Source: Saposhnikovia divaricata
Lineage: Eukaryota > Streptophyta > Magnoliopsida > Apiales > Apiaceae
DNA length: 64,000 nt
Direction of reading: 5' to 3'
Assembly (NCBI GenBank): GCA_036435485.1
Contig: CM071597.1
Span: 174,016,147 to 174,080,146 of the forward strand
The notes under the pieces are model-generated. The model did no database searches and was not told where the DNA came from. It was given only the letters and a program-made list of their open reading frames with translations. Each line of letters opens with the position of its first letter. The first letter of the stretch is position 1. Of the stretch, positions 1 through 11,242 are shown one piece after another. Made by a program: the position numbers and the translations under genes.

Positions 1-1186
1 GTAAATTCTTTTTTTTTACAAAGTTATTTTTTGAATTGAAATTCTGATGGTATGCTTTATTTACTTGTTTATTATATATAAAGAATGAATTTGTGACTCA
101 TTTTTAATTATGCTTTTTTGCTATTTTATTCTTGTTTGTTATTTTAGAAATATATTTGTGCCAAACCTAAAATTAGAATCTTTAATGATTTTTATAAAAA
201 TAATATTTTTCTTAAAACATTTTATTTGGTAAACAATTTTTTTAAAAAATTTTATTTTAAGGTTTAGCCTAACATATGTTTTAATATTTAATAGCATAAT
301 TTTAGCTTTTAAATCAATATTCTGACCCATAATATTTCATAGCATAATTTTAGATTTTAATTCAATATTCTGGCCCAACTATTCCCAACTCTTTCTCTGG
401 CCCAATTCTAATTTCTAATAAAATTATCCTGACGACCAGACGACCACCTAAATCCCCTTACGCCAATTAAGTTATATATAGGATATAACTAGTTTTATAC
501 GAGTAACTTTATTAAAATTTTGTAGTATAATTTTGATTATAATTTTTTTTCTTTGTAAAATAAATTTTTTAATATTTTGAATTGTTTATTTTTACTTTTA
601 ATGATTGTAATGCATATGTGTTATATGATTTGTAGTATACATATGGTTTGTAGTATAAATTTAATTTTTTTGTAAATGATTTTTCTATATTTATATTTTA
701 AAGTTTAGGCTAACATATATTTTAGTATATCATAATTATTTTTTATTTTTTTTATTTTATTAGATCACAAATTATATGCTTAAAACATATGGGTACTATA
801 TTCGTGTAATAATCTATTCTTTTTTTATATTTTTGATTATGTAATCTAATAATTATTTAAAAAAATTAGATATTTTGTTATAGTGTTTTATAGTTTTTAA
901 AGACATTTTTTAAACTTGTTTGGAAATATGTGTGGTATAAAAGTTTTAATTTGTTTGAATACTGATTATATTTACATGTTAATTTTATATTTTTGACATG
1001 TATGGTATTTATTATGTGTTTTTGTTTAGAGTAATCTTACGAGTTTTTTGTATTATATTTAGATACTAATATAAATTTATTTTGTGGGTGTTTGGATTGC
1101 TTTTTAATTTAAAATACGTTCATTTATTGATTTGTGTTCACTTTTTTTAATTTCAAATTTTTCTTTGCAAAGTAAGAATTTGTTTA
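1..1186. repeat. AT-rich repeat units, left part
   Basis: No gene is visible. The block is very AT-rich and made of a unit that recurs at 21021-22060, about 29301-31712 (diverged), 40990-42420 and 42423-44094. One unit ends near 480 with the recurring phrase CCTTACGCCAATTA and the next begins with ACTAGTTTTATACGAGTAAC. The second unit is cut at 1186 by the copia-type element and resumes at 21021. A related unit start at 40985 reads ACTAGCTTTATAGCCGTG followed by a GAACGGGTAAC motif, like the CCCGTGC-rich ends of some plant Helitron or MULE derivatives. The class is not settled. The short ORF at 139-330 is chance in low-complexity DNA. Confidence 0.75.
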
Positions 1187-1693
1187 TGTTAAATATAATT
1201 GATGTGTTTTAATCAGTGTTTTAGTGTTACAGTGAATTATCAGAGTTTAGCTAGAAGCGGTCAGAGTTTAGTGTAAACTCTGACAGATGGAAGCTCGACA
1301 GAGTTTGTCAAACTCTGTCTGGAGGCAACGTCTACTGGTCAACGGTGATTGAAGATTTATTATGGAAGCGATATCTTTGAAGATTGGATAGCTATCGAAG
1401 AGATCGAGTTGACTTAGGAGACGTGTGACAATCTGTAATTGATATCATTGTATAGCTGATTATTAGGAATATCAATTAGAGATTGTATCGAAGCTGTATG
1501 TTTTATAAATACAGTTAGGTTAACCCTAGAAGGGTATCGTGCAACGAATTATCTTTATTGTAACCTAGCAGCTCTTTGTGATAGTTTACATCACGAAGAG
1601 GGTTCTTAATACCAGAAGTTTTTAAGTGCATAAACGTCTTACTTGTTAAACTCTCATACGAAATTGATTATTAATTGTGTATTCGGCCTAACA
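1187..1693 (+). repeat. 5' LTR of the Sirevirus-like element
   Basis: 507 bp, TG...CA ends, matching 20514-21020 with about six substitutions. It holds two nearly adjacent perfect hairpin-forming sequences: GTCAGAGTTTA-GTG-TAAACTCTGAC (about 1260-1284) and GACAGAGTTTG-TC-AAACTCTGTC (about 1299-1320). Both are built on the octamer CAGAGTTT/AAACTCTG that recurs throughout the element. A TTTATAAATAC box near 1502 is the likely TATA element for the genomic transcript. Confidence 0.93.
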
Positions 1694-1695
1694 AG

Positions 1696-1708
1696 TGGTA
1701 TCAGAGCC
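1696..1708 (+). other. Primer binding site, initiator tRNA-Met type
   Basis: TGGTATCAGAGCC lies two bases after the 5' LTR. This is the usual plant copia primer site, complementary to the 3' end of initiator tRNA-Met, where minus-strand DNA synthesis starts. It is a tRNA complement and not a tRNA gene. Confidence 0.92.
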
Positions 1709-1754
1709 AATCTGTTACTTTATTACAGGTTAAGATCCAAACACAACAATAATC

Positions 1755-2897
1755 ATGTCAGCAATTCCTCCACCAACACCTACTGTTTCTGAAAAGGCTC
1801 CTACTACTGTGAGTCGTTATGAACCAATCAGGGTTCCTATTCTGAGGCCATTAGAGTATGCCATGTGGAAGGTCAAGATGACTATGTTTCTGGAGGCTAC
1901 AGATCCAGAATATCTTGACAGGATTTATGAAGGCCCTCACAATCCTACAAAGCTATCTGTTGCAGCTGCTGGTGAAGAAGCTAAAATAGTTCCAAAGGAA
2001 AAGAAGGACATGACTCCTAAAGATCTATCATCAATTGCTAAGGATGCAAAGGTTAGGCATTTACTGCATAGTGCTTTAGACAATGTTATGTCTAACAAAG
2101 TGATTAACTGCACCACTGCAAAAGAGATATGGGATGCTCTTGAAGTCAGGTGTCAAGGAACTGCGGCTATTAAGAAGAATAGGAGAAACATACTCACACA
2201 AGAGTATGAGCATTTTGAGGCTAAACCTGAAGAGACCATGACAGAAACATTTGATAGATTCTGTAAACTGCTCAATGATCTGTCATTGGTCAACAAAGAG
2301 TATGATCTAGAAGACTCAAATCTCAAGTTTCTTTTTTCTCTACCTGAAAAGTGGGATGTGAAAACAACCACTATTAGAGACAACTATGATCTTGCTGAAA
2401 CAGAGATTGATGAAATCTATGGGCTGCTCAAAACTCATGAATTGGAAATGGAGCAGAGAAACAGGAGATCAAGCAGGAAGGCAAAGTCTGTTGTTCTTAA
2501 TATTGAAGAGAAGCCTCAGAAGAAAGAGGCATCAAGAAGGAAAATGAAGGGAAAAGCTTTGGTCATACACTCAGAAAGTGAATCATCAAACTCTGATTGT
2601 GATTCAAACTCTTCTGAATCATCTAACTCTGAGGATGATGAAGAAGAAATGAGGAAAATGGCTGTGTTGATGGTGAAGACCTTCAAGAAAATGGGTTTCA
2701 AGAATTTCAAGAAAGGGAAAAGGTTTTCTAGAGACTCAAATGAAGACAGAAAAAGCTTCAGGAAGTCTGATAAGAGAGATTCTAGGGGGAAGAAGGATAA
2801 GTCTGAAATTCAATGCTACAAGTGTAAGGAGATGGGTCACTATGTTCCTGAGTGCAAGAAGGGTAAAACTGGAAAGGTACTCTACACTAAAGGCTGA
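1755..2897 (+). CDS. Retrotransposon Gag, N-terminal part (ends at in-frame TGA)
   Basis: Structural Gag of the copia-type element, which packages its RNA. Residues about 20-240 form a UBN2-type gag domain, with motifs such as AKEIWDALEVRCQG and a leucine-rich LFSLPEKWD segment. A serine/acidic stretch follows (about 275-300), then a basic region, then a CCHC zinc knuckle CYKCKEMGHYVPEC near 355-368. The ATG at 1755 is the first in the frame after the primer site and precedes the gag domain directly. A TGA at 2895-2897 ends the frame, but the same frame stays open from 2898 to 3986 with more Gag-like sequence. The stop is therefore either a nonsense mutation in this copy or a programmed readthrough site; I favour mutation. 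Confidence 0.88.
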   Translation: MSAIPPPTPTVSEKAPTTVSRYEPIRVPILRPLEYAMWKVKMTMFLEATDPEYLDRIYEGPHNPTKLSVAAAGEEAKIVPKEKKDMTPKDLSSIAKDAKVRHLLHSALDNVMSNKVINCTTAKEIWDALEVRCQGTAAIKKNRRNILTQEYEHFEAKPEETMTETFDRFCKLLNDLSLVNKEYDLEDSNLKFLFSLPEKWDVKTTTIRDNYDLAETEIDEIYGLLKTHELEMEQRNRRSSRKAKSVVLNIEEKPQKKEASRRKMKGKALVIHSESESSNSDCDSNSSESSNSEDDEEEMRKMAVLMVKTFKKMGFKNFKKGKRFSRDSNEDRKSFRKSDKRDSRGKKDKSEIQCYKCKEMGHYVPECKKGKTGKVLYTKG

Positions 2898-3986
2898 GAT
2901 TGGGCAGATACTTCAGAATCTGATGAAGAAGTGAACTATGCTCTCATGGCTACTACTGAATCAGAAACTTCTGAAAATCAGGTACCTCTAACTACCTATG
3001 CTTATAATACTGATGACATTGCTCAATTAAGAATTTATCTTAAGTCATTGCATATAACTTATAGGGATCAGACTTTAGAGAATGAGAGGATAAAATCTGA
3101 AAATTCTGAACTTAAGGTTAGAAATAAACTTGTTGAAGAAAAACTTGAAAACATGCAACAAGTTCAGAAAGAGAGAGATGATGTTGTTTCTATAGAACAG
3201 GATTTGCTTCAGAAATATAAACAACTAGAATCTGAGTTGGAGGAAGCAAATAAAAAAATTAGGACTTGGACTAATTCTGGAAAGGACACTCAACAGATTT
3301 TTCAAACAGACACTGTTGGTCTAGGTTATAATGAGGGAGATGAACTTAGATTTCAAAATCAAGTTAAAATCAGACCACATTTTGTACATGGAGCCAGTAA
3401 ATTTTTGTCTGAAAATGAAAAAGAAGCTGTTAAAGGTAAACCAGTAAAAACTAGTGTTAAACAGGTTAATATTGGTTTAATGCCAGATAAACAACTCAAA
3501 CATAAACTGAAGGAGTTAAAATCTGTTAAGAAACAGGGAGTGTCAAATAAGAACATAAATGGAAAAGTAGGCATCACTTCAGGAAATAAACCAATGCTTG
3601 CTAGTTATGCTCCAAGAAAGACATGTCATAACTGTGGTAGTACTAAGCATCTTGCAAATTTCTGCAAGAAAAACAAAAATATAAATTCTTTACCTTCCAA
3701 GTCTGAGGTAAAGAAGGATTTTGCTAGAACTAAGCCACAGACTTTATGCACACACTGTGGAAGCACTTGGCATTCCATTTATACCTGCAGAGAATATCAT
3801 GCTATCTATCATAATTACTATGAACTGAAACCCAATCTGAAATGGGTTAAAGTTGATACTGCAAGTGTAAACACTGATACTGTTAGCTCAAACTCTGATA
3901 TTGTTAATTCCGCTGCAAAAGCTAACAAAGTTAAGAATGTCAAAGGATCCAAGCAAGTCTGGATCCTTAAATCTAACTCTCAGTAA
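2898..3986 (+). CDS. Gag continuation, coiled coil and two more zinc knuckles
   Basis: Same frame as the preceding gag, separated only by TGA 2895-2897; the first internal ATG is at 2931. It encodes a short acidic stretch, a heptad-like charged coiled coil (roughly 3060-3270), then two further CCHC knuckles, CHNCGSTKHLANFC and CTHCGSTWHSIYTC. With the upstream knuckle that makes three, in keeping with the long Gag of Sirevirus-like elements. The frame ends with TAA at 3984-3986, and pol then opens in the +1 frame relative to gag. The element therefore needs a frameshift, reinitiation or splicing to make Pol, or the junction is damaged. Confidence 0.8.
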   Translation, partial: DWADTSESDEEVNYALMATTESETSENQVPLTTYAYNTDDIAQLRIYLKSLHITYRDQTLENERIKSENSELKVRNKLVEEKLENMQQVQKERDDVVSIEQDLLQKYKQLESELEEANKKIRTWTNSGKDTQQIFQTDTVGLGYNEGDELRFQNQVKIRPHFVHGASKFLSENEKEAVKGKPVKTSVKQVNIGLMPDKQLKHKLKELKSVKKQGVSNKNINGKVGITSGNKPMLASYAPRKTCHNCGSTKHLANFCKKNKNINSLPSKSEVKKDFARTKPQTLCTHCGSTWHSIYTCREYHAIYHNYYELKPNLKWVKVDTASVNTDTVSSNSDIVNSAAKANKVKNVKGSKQVWILKSNSQ

Positions 3987-3996
3987 TTGCTTGTGA

Positions 3997-6231
3997 TTGC
4001 AGGGCAACAGGGAGGCAACCCTGGTCGTGGACAGTGGATGTTCAGGACACATGACTGGAAATAAAGCCCTGCTATCAGACTATGAGGAGAAGGCTGGCCC
4101 AAAAGTTTCCTATGGTGATGGCAATGTAGGAAGAACATTGGGATATAGCAATATTAATCTTGGAAATGTCATCATCAATTATGTAGCTCATGTCCCAGGA
4201 CTCAAGCATGACTTGTTATCTGTGAGTCAAATCTGTGACAAGGGATATCATGTAGATTTTCAACCTGAATATTGTGAAGTTATCAGCAAATCTACAGGAA
4301 AGGTTGTTCTAGTTGGTCATAGGCAAAACAACATTTATGAAATCAAGCTTTTGATAGACTCTGTTGGAAAAGCTGTTTGCCTGTCTACAAGAATGTCTAG
4401 TGAAGAGAGTTGGAATTGGCACAAGAAACTCTCACATTTGAACTTGAACAACATCAATGAATTGATCAGAAAGGATCTTGTAAGAGGACTCCCAAAGGCT
4501 CTGTTAAATGTTGATGGCCTATGTGATTCATGTCAGAAGGATAAACAAAGGAAGTCATCTTTCAAGAGCAAGACAGAATTTTCAATCACTGATCCCTATC
4601 ATCTTCTGCATGTTAATCTCTTTGGTCCAGTAAATGTTATGTCTATAGCAAGGAAGAAATATGCTTTAGTCATTGTTGATGAATACTCTAGATTCACTTG
4701 GGTGTATTTTCTAGCAAAGAAAGATGAAACTACATTAACTCTGATAGAGCATGTGAAGCTTCTGGACAAAGGATCAAGTAACAAAGTCAGAATCATCAGA
4801 AGTGATAATGGAACTGAGTTTAGAAATGCAACAATGGAAGAATTCTGCAAGGACAATGGAGTGAAGCAAGAATTTTCAGCACCTGGTACACCACAACAAA
4901 ATGGTGTAGTTGAAAGGAAAAATAGAACCTTGATTGAAGCTGCCAAAACTATGCTTGATGAAGCAAAATTGCCAACTTATTTCTGGGCAGAAGCTTTTCA
5001 AACTGCTTGTTTTACTCAAAATGCTACACTGATCAATAAGCATGGAAAGACACCATATGAGATGGTGAAGAAAAAGAAGCCTAACCTGAAATATTTTCAT
5101 ATTTTCGGGTGCAAATGTTTTGTTTTGAAGACTCATCCTGAACAGTTGACCAAGTTTGAGCTAAAGGCAGATGAAGGAATTTTTGTTGGCTATCCACTGT
5201 CAACAAAGGCATTCAGAGTTTACAATCTGAGAACTAAAGTGATCATGGAATCTATACATGTGTCTTTTGATGACAAGAAGATAACTGGGCTTGAAGACAA
5301 AGATGAATATGATCAACTGAACTTTGAAAATGAAGATTTAAACTCTGATGAAGTAAACTCTGATGAAACAATTCTGACAGACTCTATTGAAACAAACTCT
5401 GAACCTCTACTGGTAAACACTGGAGAAACTTCTCAGCCACAACAAAGGGAAGAACCAGTTGAGGGGGAGCATGATCAAGATAAAGACTCAAACACTGATA
5501 CTGAGTCAACTGAAAAATCTGGATCAAACTCTGATGATTCAAATTCTGAAAATTCAAATTCTGACTCTGGGCAGTCAAGTTCAGGGGGAGTCTCAGAAAA
5601 TGAAGAAAGATCACAACAAAATCAGGAGAGCATGGATCAAGGGGGAGGATCACATGCTGACAGAAGTCATTTGCCTTCTGCTAGGAAATGGACTAAATCA
5701 CATACACCTGATTTGATAATTGGTGATCCAGATGCAAAAGTGAAAACAAGAAGTGCTACTGCAAGTGAATGTCTGTTTCATGCATTCTTGTCTAAAAATG
5801 AACCAAAGAAAGTGGAAGAAGCTCTTCAAGATGCTGACTGGATAACAGCAATGCAGGAAGAGTTGAATGAATTTGAAAGGAATGAAGTTTGGACCCTTGT
5901 ACCAAGGCCAAAGAACAGATCTATTGTTGGTACTAAATGGGTTTTCAGAAACAAGACTGACAGTGAAGGTGTTATCACAAGGAACAAGGCTAGACTGGTA
6001 GCAAAAGGCTATTCACAGCAGGAAGGAATAGACTATGATGAAACATTTGCTCCAGTTGCAAGATTGGAGGCAATCAGAATTTTTCTAGCATATGCCTCTC
6101 ACAAGAAATTCAAAGTGTTCCAGATGGACGTGAAAAGTGCTTTTCTGAATGGAAAGCTTGAAGAGGAGTGTTTGTTGAACAACCACCAGGATTTGTGGAC
6201 CCCAAATATCCAGATTATGTCTACAGGCTAG
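3997..6231 (+). pseudogene. Pol: protease, integrase and start of reverse transcriptase
   Basis: The polyprotein that processes, integrates and copies the element. Domains in order: aspartic protease (active site VVDSGCSGHMTG, about residues 11-22); GAG-pre-integrase with the H-H-C-C zinc site in WNWHKKLSHLNLNN...LCDSCQKDK; integrase core with V-DEYSRFTW and RSDNGTEF and the glutamate in PQQNGVVERKNRT; the long acidic serine-rich spacer; then the RT start (WVFRNK, ARLVAKGYSQQEGIDY, and FQMDVKSAFLNG). The open frame carries no ATG before the protease; the first codon given is TTG, so the 5' limit is arbitrary. Near 6165-6170 an apparent 1-bp deletion shifts the frame and the ORF ends in unrelated residues at 6231. 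RT coding continues in another frame to 6318. Confidence 0.9.
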
Positions 6232-6318
6232 ATAAGGCACTATATGGACTTAAGCAAGCACCAAGAGCATGGTATGAGACACTTGCTCAATTTCTTCTAG
6301 AAAGTGGATTCAACAGAG
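6232..6318 (+). pseudogene. Reverse transcriptase fragment left of the CACTA insertion
   Basis: After the frameshift near 6168 the RT frame can be followed through residues equivalent to YRLDKALYGLKQAPRAWYE, a hallmark copia RT block, up to 6318. There the target triplet GTA and the CACTA element begin. The RT frame resumes just after 13562, so this is one interrupted domain. Confidence 0.82.
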
Positions 6319-6321
6319 GTA

Positions 6322-6960
6322 CATATACTACGCCATAAACACACATACGCAACCCCCAAATAAAGTTGCGTAAGACCTGAAAAGCGTTGCGTAAGGTCTT
6401 ACGCAACACCAGAGGGGTGTTACCAATACCGGCGTTGCGTAAGACCCCTAATGCAACGCTTTTCCCAAGCTATTGCAACACCACGAAAGCATTGCATAAG
6501 AGGTCTTATGCAACACCAAAAGCAAGTAAAGGCAACACCAAATGATGTTGCATAAGATATTCAGCCATTTCAGCAGTAGGGCTCACGTGGTGCCACGTCA
6601 GCAGTGGGGCCCACATGCCACATCAGCATTACACATCAGCAAGGTGCCACGTCAGCAGTGATGTCCACCTAGATGCCACGTCATCAGTGGGGCCCACAAG
6701 GAGCCACGTCATAACTAGGGGCCATGCCACGTCAGTAGCGGGTCCCACATAATGCCACGTCAACGGTGTGTCCCACATGGTGCCACATCAACAATGGGGA
6801 CCACTATCTAATGCAACACTAGTTTGGTCTAATGCAACATCATATTTTTTTTTTTTGCAACATCAGAAGTATTTTTAGCAACACTAAATATACCATAATG
6901 CAACATCATATATAGTCAAATGCAACACTTTTTAACAAAAAATTTGAAATGGCTGCTTTG
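6322..6960. repeat. Left subterminal repeat region of the CACTA-like element
   Basis: Contains many short repeats in both orientations: GTTGCGTAAG / CTTACGCAAC, ATGCAACACC and, from about 6580 to 6790, six or so copies of GCCACGTCAGCA or close variants, each followed by GTGGGTCCCAC-like sequence. Such clustered subterminal motifs are the usual transposase-binding region of CACTA elements. The ACGT cores would also fit plant bZIP sites. Confidence 0.75.
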
Positions 6961-7409
6961 TTTATACATTAATCCCAAAAATAACAAACCAAAACAACAA
7001 GATACTTAATGTCCAAAACCAACAAACCATATAACAAGTTTATGCATTACAAATTAAAAATAATAGTCCAAACTTGACATCTGTGTGATAAAGATGTGTA
7101 GCCATGCTAAGAGACTTCATGATAGAGTTATCAAGCACCAATTCATCAAAGTATGCAAGCAGTGATTGTGGCACCACCCAATGCTCCTAACACTACTTCT
7201 TCTCTTTTGCAATCTCTGACAAAGAAGAACAAGTTCTGAGGATAGCACTAGCAATACCCACCATAACAATTATTGTACTCAAATTTTTATTTTTCTGGAA
7301 GAGTAACAAAAGTTTAATATAGACAGATTAGACCTTGTTCAAAAACTCCTTTTGCAGAAAAACTTTATGCTAAACTAGTAATACCATATGAAAATATATT
7401 ATAGAGCTT
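6961..7409. other. Unassigned CACTA interior
   Basis: Between the subterminal repeats and the GAPDH fragment. A minus-strand stretch at about 7030-7190 can be read as an open frame containing VVPQSLLAYFDELVLDNS, which looks exon-like. I cannot name its source. It may be a fourth captured fragment. Confidence 0.3.
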
Positions 7410-7640
7410 TACCTGCAAGATTGACCCATTAAACATGTTTGAACAGTTTGCTGGTACCTTAGCAGCTCCAGTTCTGCTGGGAATGATGTTGAATGAAGCA
7501 AGGAACCCATATAAAACAGGCTCACTAGATATTCTTAACTTCGACTACAATTAAACGAATAAGCAGATAGATTCTCACCTGTGATTGAATGAATAGTGGT
7601 CATAAGCCCCTCAGCAATGCCAAACCTATCATTGATCACC
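7410..7640 (-). pseudogene. Captured GAPDH exon fragments
   Basis: Two exon-like pieces on the minus strand. About 7639-7579 encodes VINDRFGIAEGLMTTIHSIT, bounded by a CAG acceptor and a GTGAGAAT donor. About 7500-7415 encodes SFNIIPSRTGAAK and then diverges. These match the well-known segment of glyceraldehyde-3-phosphate dehydrogenase just after the catalytic cysteine region (INDRFGI.EGLMTT.H..T and NIIPSSTGAAK). The intron between them is retained, so capture was at the DNA level. No start codon, NAD-binding half or catalytic cysteine is present, so this cannot make the enzyme. Confidence 0.78.
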
Positions 7641-7671
7641 TGCATATGGAAAAAAAAGAATTATGACAAGC

Positions 7672-8676
7672 TCATTCGACATGTACCGCTGAAAAGGCAG
7701 ATGTAATCTCCCTAGCCCACGGGTCATTACGTTCTAAAGAAACTCCTCGAGGATCTTCCCTCACTAGCATGGCCAAAACATTGCGTGAACTCCACGCTCT
7801 TGTGAGATTAGTGCTGCTTGCATCCCCTAAGGTGACAGCAAATACAGCATCAAATCCACTTGCGCCAGGAACTCCAGCCAACAGGACTCCCTCTGTGTTC
7901 ATTGTAGCACCCAACAGCTGAGTTTGTGATACAGGTTCTATCTGGAAAGTTATAATATACAAGATATTTAAAACAAGTAGAAAATCAGGTGTACACATGT
8001 GTTTTTATGCATGTCTAAAATAATAGAGACAGACATACAGACAAATGTAGAAAATATACATCTAACCATAAAGAAGAACCCTACTGGAATGCCCGTAGCC
8101 TCTCCCATTAGCCGCATGTGATTTCTGATCTCAAGCATAGAACCCCTAAATTCTAACAATGATTTTACAATTTCTACTTCTCTTGGTTCACTTGCTTGTT
8201 CCATCCACTGCTCAAGCAATCAGAGTTAGACATATCAACTTAAATTTGACAAGACAATCTTTCCAAGATGTGTACTGCCTTTGTAAAATATATAACCAGA
8301 TTATATGCATCAAACAAAATATGAAGATCCAACGCAATACTTGTTACATATGACATGACTACCAACAAGATCAAAAACCTACAAATTCAGTAAGAAATGT
8401 TAAGCAGATAATATGCATCCCAGGTAATTTACAATACAGATGCAGTTAATAAATATGACAGTGCACAAAACATCTGCTTGTAAGAGTTACCTCTTCCGAC
8501 TTGCGAATACTGCAACTATTGATAACACATTGATATGTATCCGCATGTTCAGCTGCTAATTTTCGTAACAGATTTAGTTGTTTTTCAAGAGCTGAGTTTG
8601 CATTAGACAACTTTGTCCAGGTATCTCTGGACCTTTCAGGATGAGACTTCTGCCATTTCTTGACGGCACAAACCAT
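7672..8676 (-). pseudogene. Captured 3' exons of phosphomevalonate kinase
   Basis: Three minus-strand exons with introns retained. About 8676-8491 contains AVKKWQKSHPERS and SNANSALEKQLNLLRKLA. About 8217-8090 contains WMEQASEPREVEIVKSLL and IRNHMRLMGEATGIPV, then a GTAGGG donor. About 7941-7672 contains SQTQLLGATMNTEGVLLAG, VPGASGFDAVFAVTLGD and AWSSRNVLAMLVREDPRGV, with a stop at 7672-7674. This corresponds to the C-terminal third of plant phosphomevalonate kinase, the GHMP-family enzyme that phosphorylates mevalonate 5-phosphate in isoprenoid synthesis, up to its natural terminus. The N-terminal ATP-binding part is absent. The frames are still open, so capture or degeneration is not ancient. 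Confidence 0.85.
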
Positions 8677-8839
8677 TGATATAAACGCAATACGTGCTTG
8701 ATGTATTTCATATAAGTTTTGTAGTCTAAACTGTGTATTCCATCGTAGTTGTTAAGCATTGTTGACAGGATAAAAACAGAGAAACATAAAAGAACTTAAG
8801 ATAAAGCATGAAATATTGACAAATAATGCAGACAAAGAA

Positions 8840-8877
8840 TAGCTTACTCTAATCCATGACAAAGAATCATCAAAAGA
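8840..8877. repeat. 38-bp direct repeat, copy 1
   Basis: TAGCTTACTCTAATCCATGA... repeats exactly at 9882-9919. Read on the minus strand it gives SFDDSLSWIR followed by a GTAAGC donor-like site, so it may be the edge of another captured exon duplicated inside the element. Source unknown. Confidence 0.6.
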
Positions 8878-8994
8878 ATAATAATAATTCTACAACAAAT
8901 TTCACTCAAAAGCTATCTTACACACGCTAAATGTTTTTTCTTTTGCATTATATTTACCCTTGTCTGCTTTCTCTATTCCTTTAGTACTTGAACA

Positions 8995-9237
8995 TTATCT
9001 CTTAACCTGAACATATCGTTTTGGCTGGACAGCCATTGACATTAGTTGCAACCTATTTGTTATTTCTGTGAATGATGGTCTAAATTCTGGATCAGGTGAC
9101 CAGCACTCCTCCATCAAATTTCTCCACTCAGCATCGCAACTTGCTGGAATAGGGGGTCGAAGTGTGTTATTTACAATCCCGCCTTCATAAGAAACAGTTG
9201 AAGTGTTAATAGTATGTATTAACAGATCTTGAAACAT
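8995..9237 (-). pseudogene. Captured C-terminal exon of a Raf-like MAPKKK
   Basis: The minus-strand frame contains GGIVNNTLRPPIPASCDAEW, then LMEECWSPDPEFRPSFTEI and a short tail to a stop. This is kinase subdomains X-XI of plant Raf-like (PB1-type) MAP3K proteins, where GGIVNNTLRP and the CW..DP..RPSF motif are diagnostic. The first residues of the ORF (about 9237-9185) read like intron sequence, so the true exon probably starts near 9184. Catalytic loop and ATP site are absent. It lies next to the phosphomevalonate kinase fragment in the same orientation, although the two genes have no known functional link. Confidence 0.82.
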
Positions 9238-9240
9238 AAA

Positions 9241-11242
9241 AGTTACAAGCAGTTAATCTGCTCAGTCTGCGAAACAGAGACCAGTCTCCGTCCTTTGTTG
9301 TAGAAATTGTCATATCAAGAAAGTTAAGAGTTTTAAGAAGTAATAACTGTGACAAATATAAATATTTAATTATGAACGGTTCGGGTTACAACCTAATGCA
9401 AATACAAGCTATACTCCGACAATTTGATTTTATTTTTTTTGGGCTTAATGAGTGCATTTACAGCACAATTTGGATTCCAGAGAGCTTAGGGTATTCCTTA
9501 AAATGTAATATGTGGACTTCATATTGCGAAATATAGTAAGGAATATATTTCATAAAGAGCAGAGACTTCATGTAATCAAGGTAAAAATGTCAATCAAGTA
9601 TAATCAATTTTTTATGCAGATAATATCTCACTTGGATACCCAAAGTTCTATGAATTAAAAGTTTAAGTCTTATAGGTTCTGTTTAGTGAAGTTCCATACA
9701 AAGTAACATTCTTCAAACTACCAGATTGCTAAAGAAGATAGAAGATCGAGTTTAATATGTGTAATTAAAATTTTATAGCATTGCAAATCAACAAACAACA
9801 ATTAAACTCCACAAGCATAACAGACTAGAAATTCTCTTATAGGAAACTCTTATCTGGAGTTCTGTAGAACTTAAGATTAAATAGCTTACTCTAATCCATG
9901 ACAAAGAATCATCAAAAGAGCCCAAATTAAAGCCAGTATCACATGTCTCATCCTTAATACATCCTCTTGCCATTTCTTTCTACTTTTGAGGCCAAAAAAT
10001 TTGTAATTTAACATCATATTCTGACAAAATTTAAAAATAAATTAACATTTGGATACTTTAAAGTCCTAAAACCTTTAAAAGCATGATTAGGGGACAATGA
10101 GGAAGTATAGTTGAAAAAAACCTAGTAGTAGTACAATAGATAAGGCTTTACCTAGGATTTGGATTGCCTTTAACAACCTTTTGTCCATACTTCCTCCACC
10201 TATAACCATTCAAAACTACAACAAAGTCAAGGCTGCAAATGTTCAAGAATATAGCCAACTTATATTAATTAAAACACAAAACATCATTTCGAAAAAGATC
10301 TATTATATACCACTGAGTTTGTATTTGCAGGCCTTGTTTGAGTTGAAAATGAAAATTCATAGAAATTTTCATAGTCCCATTACCTGAAGATGACACAATC
10401 TACACAAATAAAAAGAAAAAAGTTAGCCCATCATACTAAGTACTAGTAAAATTTCAAGAAACATAAAAAAAAAAAAAACCACCAAGTAAAAACTTACTCA
10501 TTGTAGTTGTTAATTTGGATGGGTGAATCCAAAAAATATCCGAAATATAACTTTCCTTCAGTTGAGTAATCCGAAGGAATAATCAGATTAAGTACAACTT
10601 GTTGATACAATTTTGATTAAATTTCCATTTTGTATACAATTTAAATTAAATTGAAACATAAATCAGATTGAATACCCAAACAAAAGTCATACAATACAAG
10701 CCCTATAATGAAAGTATCAAATTTAATCACCTGCAAAATCAATAGAAAAAATAGAAATGAGTCAAGAGTGAGAAATCAAATTCAAAAAACTAAGTTCTTC
10801 ATTACCAATCGAAACTTGTAATTGAGGTTTGAAGCTTGTAATTCCAGTTGGTAGTTTGTAATCAGAATAGGGTGTTTGTCTAGAGAGAAAATGAGTAGAG
10901 CGGGAGTAGAGAAAATGAGTAAGTGTTCTCTGGGGAATGTAAAGAAGGGGAGTAAGATTAGAAAATGAAGAAGGGGAGTAAGATTAGAAAATTTTCATTT
11001 TGGGGGGAAATTGTCCGCCATTTTTTTTAACCTCGAAACATACAGTCGACAGAGAGTTTGTCACTTTGTCTTGTAAATTGATTAAAAATTCTAAAAAATT
11101 AATTCAATTGTTTTAAAATGTTATAAATTTAGTTTGTGAATAAAAAAATTTAAAATTTTAGTATTAAAAAATATGACATTTATTTATATTAAATATTTAT
11201 ATCAAACTTTAAAAATAAGAAATAATTCATAGTTTAAATTTC
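9241..11242. other. CACTA interior without recognised genes
   Basis: AT-rich interior. It holds the second copy of the 38-bp repeat (9882-9919) inside a minus-strand frame starting MARGCIKDETCDTGF (9973-9788), possibly another captured exon of unknown source. Pyrimidine/purine-rich sequence at 10860-11020 is of no clear function. The stretch leads into the tandem array at 11243. No transposase domain seen. Confidence 0.5.

Noticed and set aside
1696..1708. tRNA-Met-like sequence
   Set aside because: Only the 13-nt complement of the tRNA 3' end, at the position of a retrotransposon primer site.
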